This document shows positions 6,998-8,957 of a stretch of DNA of 8,957 bases, piece by piece. The stretch is taken from NCBI GenBank assembly GCA_002701455.1, contig NZVJ01000010.1:11756-20712 (forward strand). Direction: 5' to 3'. The notes under the pieces were generated by a model, which was not told where the DNA came from, searched no databases, and saw only the letters and a program-made list of their open reading frames with translations. This DNA comes from Rhodospirillaceae bacterium (lineage in GTDB: Bacteria; Pseudomonadota; Alphaproteobacteria; Thalassobaculales; Thalassobaculaceae). A program made the translations under genes and the position numbers. Within the stretch, counting starts at the first letter, position 1. Each line of letters opens with the position of its first letter.

Positions 6998-7921
6998 ATG
7001 TACATGGAGAATAATCAACTAAAAATTGTTGAACAGTTTATTGAGATGCTTATTGCCGAGCGGGGAGCTTCCGCCAACACAAGCGCAGCTTATTTCAACG
7101 ATATAACTAATTTTGAGGCGTTTCAAAACAACGCTGGTCAAAATCTGGCCGGCGCAACGACTGATCATGTTAGAAGTTATCTCAGGCACCGAACAGAAAT
7201 AGGAGCAAATAGCAGGACAATATCTAGGAATCTTTCCGTATTGCGACAGTTTTTTAAATTTCTACAAAGTGAGAATATCCGTTCAGATAATCCAGCTCTT
7301 AATGTTGATGGCCCAAAAGCTGCAAGATCTCTCCCAAAACTAATATCTGAAAATGATGTGGAGGCTTTACTTGCCAGAGCCAAAGATTCTCAAACCGCTG
7401 AAGGAATTAGACTAAATTGCTTGCTTGAAATTGCCTATGCTACTGGCCTTAGAGTAACAGAATTAGTAGGCCTTCGTAATGAATCTTTTCGTTACGAGTC
7501 AGAAACCTTGTTGATTTATGGGAAGGGTGGAAAAGAACGATTAGTACCTTTGACGCCCTCTGCTATCAAGGCCATCGTTGCTTATGAAGAGATAAGAGGG
7601 CATTTCCTGAAAGAACATGAAACTTCCAAATTTTTCTTTCCGTCACGCTCCAAGCAAGGGCACTTAACACGAAGAAGGCTTGGCCAGCTATTAAAAGAAC
7701 TTGCGAGAAAAGCTGGTTTAGATCCTGCCATAATTTCGCCTCATGTTTTGAGGCACGCTTTCGCATCTCACCTGCTAAATCGTGGGGCCGACCTTAGAAG
7801 TTTACAAAAAATGCTCGGGCATTCTGATATTTCTACTACTCAAATTTATACCCATGTCCAGAAAGATAGACTACATAATGTAATTTCTTCTCATCACCCC
7901 ATGGCCAAGAAAAATTTTTAA
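6998..7921 (+). CDS. xerD: Site-specific tyrosine recombinase XerD
   Basis: XerD acts with XerC at the chromosomal dif site to resolve chromosome dimers under FtsK control. The 307 residues match the family length (about 300). The N-terminal SAM-like DNA-binding domain covers about 5-92, and the catalytic domain holds all expected residues: R152 (TGLRVTE), K176 (YGKGGKE), H249 and R252 (SPHVLRH), H275 (LGHSD) and the nucleophile Y284 (QIYTHV). The ending HHPMAKKNF resembles the usual XerD C-terminus. The start is ATG at 6998, with another ATG at 7004; neither has a clear ribosome site, and with only 15 bases after the preceding stop, coupling to the upstream gene is plausible. I call it XerD rather than XerC from overall resemblance and from its accA neighbourhood, which I recall from related alphaproteobacteria; the XerC alternative is less likely but not excluded by motifs alone. 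No att sites or phage genes are nearby, so it is not an integrase of a mobile element. Confidence 0.9.
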   Translation: MYMENNQLKIVEQFIEMLIAERGASANTSAAYFNDITNFEAFQNNAGQNLAGATTDHVRSYLRHRTEIGANSRTISRNLSVLRQFFKFLQSENIRSDNPALNVDGPKAARSLPKLISENDVEALLARAKDSQTAEGIRLNCLLEIAYATGLRVTELVGLRNESFRYESETLLIYGKGGKERLVPLTPSAIKAIVAYEEIRGHFLKEHETSKFFFPSRSKQGHLTRRRLGQLLKELARKAGLDPAIISPHVLRHAFASHLLNRGADLRSLQKMLGHSDISTTQIYTHVQKDRLHNVISSHHPMAKKNF

Positions 7922-8003
7922 GATTTTTTTTAAAACTCGTTTAAACTATAAGGTAAAAAGTTTCGCTTTAGGAATTAAAATTTTGTGCTGGAGTTACAAG
8001 TAA
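7922..8003 (+). promoter_or_regulatory. xerD-accA spacer, possible accA promoter
   Basis: This 82-base AT-rich spacer has a T run (7924-7930) but no GC-rich stem before it, so it is not a convincing terminator. TATAAG at 7947-7952 could be a -10 box for accA, lying about 50 bases before its start, but the matching -35 position is only a run of T. A separate accA promoter is plausible but not demonstrated. Confidence 0.25.
7990..7993 (+). promoter_or_regulatory. Ribosome binding site GGAG supporting the accA GTG start
   Basis: GGAG lies 10 bases before the GTG at 8004. An in-frame TAA sits directly before that GTG, so no longer protein is possible, and this site supports GTG as the real start. 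The spacing is at the long end of the usual range. Confidence 0.45.
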
Positions 8004-8954
8004 GTGTTTCTAGAATTCGAAAAGCAAATTGCCGAGCTAGAAGGCAAGATAGAAGAACTGCGACATTTGTCGGATGACGGCGACATAAATATTGCTGCAG
8101 AGATCAGTCGTCTTCAAAAAAAAGCCAACCAACAGTTAAAGACGACTTACAAAAAGCTTTCGCCATGGCAAAAAGTACAGGTTGCCCGGCATCCCAACAG
8201 GCCGCACTTCAAAGATGTGAGCAAAAGCTTATTCTCCGACTTCATTCCTTTGGCTGGGGATCGTTATTTTGCCGAAGATAAAGCTATTATTGCTGGTATC
8301 GCGAAATTCAATGATCAATCAGTAGTAATAATTGGCACAGAAAAAGGAGATACCACCGAGGAAAGAATCGAAGCAAACTTTGGAATGGCACGCCCGGAAG
8401 GCTATAGGAAAGCGCAACGAATGATGGACATTGCCAATCAATTTAGACTTCCCATCCTAACTTTCATAGATACGGCGGGCGCTTATCCAGGAATTGGAGC
8501 CGAAGAAAGAGGCCAAGCAGAGGCGATTGCAAAAACAATAGAAAAAAGTCTAATTGTAGGTGTACCCTTGATCGCCGTAATTCTTGGAGAGGGGGGATCA
8601 GGCGGTGCAGTAGCACTAGCAACCGCGAATAAGGTGCTTATGCTAGAACATGCTATCTATTCTGTTATTTCGCCAGAAGGCTGTGCTTCGATATTGTGGC
8701 GAAGCAGCAGCCATGCCACAGAAGCTGCAAATGCCTTGAAGTTGACAGCCCAAGACCTGCATACTCTCAGTATCATTGATAGTATCATAGAAGAACCATT
8801 AGGAGCAGCACATAGGGATCACTCCCTAACAATCCACAATCTCGAAAAGGCCATAGAAGACAGTCTGGCTGACTTATGCAGCCAAAGTGGGGAACAGCTG
8901 ATAGATAATCGGAGAAAAAAGTTCCTGAATATGTATGCTGGAAAGTTAATTTAA
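8004..8954 (+). CDS. accA: Acetyl-CoA carboxylase carboxyltransferase subunit alpha
   Basis: AccA pairs with AccD in the cytoplasm to transfer the carboxyl group from carboxybiotin (on AccB) to acetyl-CoA, making malonyl-CoA for fatty-acid synthesis. The 316 residues are complete and of normal length. The N-terminal LEFEKQIAELEGKIEELR (3-20) helix is the family's typical start, followed by the crotonase-fold core with the blocks ARPEGYRKA (129-137), DTAGAYPGIGAEERGQ (146-161), GEGGSGGAVALA (195-206) and SVISPEGCASILW (220-232); the glycine-rich segments provide the oxyanion-hole backbone amides. The start is GTG at 8004. It lies 82 bases after xerD on the same strand. AccD is not in the window; bacteria of this group often encode it elsewhere. 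The stop TAA is at 8952-8954, three bases before the window ends. Confidence 0.97.
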   Translation: MFLEFEKQIAELEGKIEELRHLSDDGDINIAAEISRLQKKANQQLKTTYKKLSPWQKVQVARHPNRPHFKDVSKSLFSDFIPLAGDRYFAEDKAIIAGIAKFNDQSVVIIGTEKGDTTEERIEANFGMARPEGYRKAQRMMDIANQFRLPILTFIDTAGAYPGIGAEERGQAEAIAKTIEKSLIVGVPLIAVILGEGGSGGAVALATANKVLMLEHAIYSVISPEGCASILWRSSSHATEAANALKLTAQDLHTLSIIDSIIEEPLGAAHRDHSLTIHNLEKAIEDSLADLCSQSGEQLIDNRRKKFLNMYAGKLI

Positions 8955-8957
8955 CAG

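Noticed and set aside
6998..7921. Tyrosine recombinase as a sign of an integrated element
   Set aside because: The protein looks like housekeeping XerD, sits among core genes, and has no tRNA, att repeat or phage gene nearby.
7911..7931. A run then T run at the end of xerD, considered as a terminator
   Set aside because: The only possible stem is A/T pairs with no GC-rich part, so a stable intrinsic terminator is not supported.

Overview
The window reads as a chromosomal housekeeping stretch from an AT-rich alphaproteobacterium (about 40% GC by eye), most plausibly Rhodospirillales-like or a marine relative. The evidence is the gene content and order: cobS, a J-domain protein, bolA, a CNNM/CorC protein, aroB and aroK, an exported protein pair, xerD and accA. 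CobS, AroB, AroK, XerD and AccA all carry their family motifs intact. I see no mobile element, CRISPR array, tRNA or rRNA. Ten genes are supported; one (cobS) runs off the left edge and the others are complete. There is no gene-free stretch longer than about 200 bases.

Layout. Positions 1-1393, minus strand: cobS (C-terminus missing) preceded by a protein with an N-terminal Cys/His cluster and a C-terminal J domain. A 116-base divergent spacer then leads to bolA (1510-1764, plus). Next is a minus-strand cluster that meets bolA tail to tail and is transcribed in the order aroK, aroB, CNNM/CorC family gene (4861 down to 1776). A 203-base divergent spacer (4862-5064) separates aroK from a plus-strand run: a 45-residue single-pass membrane protein, a 599-residue exported protein that overlaps it by 20 bases, xerD 15 bases later, and accA after an 82-base spacer.

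How the genes fit together. AroK and AroB supply the shikimate pathway, AccA is half of the acetyl-CoA carboxylase carboxyltransferase, XerD resolves chromosome dimers, CobS is an AAA+ subunit of aerobic cobaltochelatase, and BolA is linked to Fe-S cluster handling. These roles are not obviously connected. The least explained parts are the small membrane protein plus the large exported protein between aroK and xerD, and the J-domain protein next to cobS. They are the best candidates for undescribed biology here. Four of the ten genes appear to start with GTG or TTG, so several N-termini are uncertain by a few residues.
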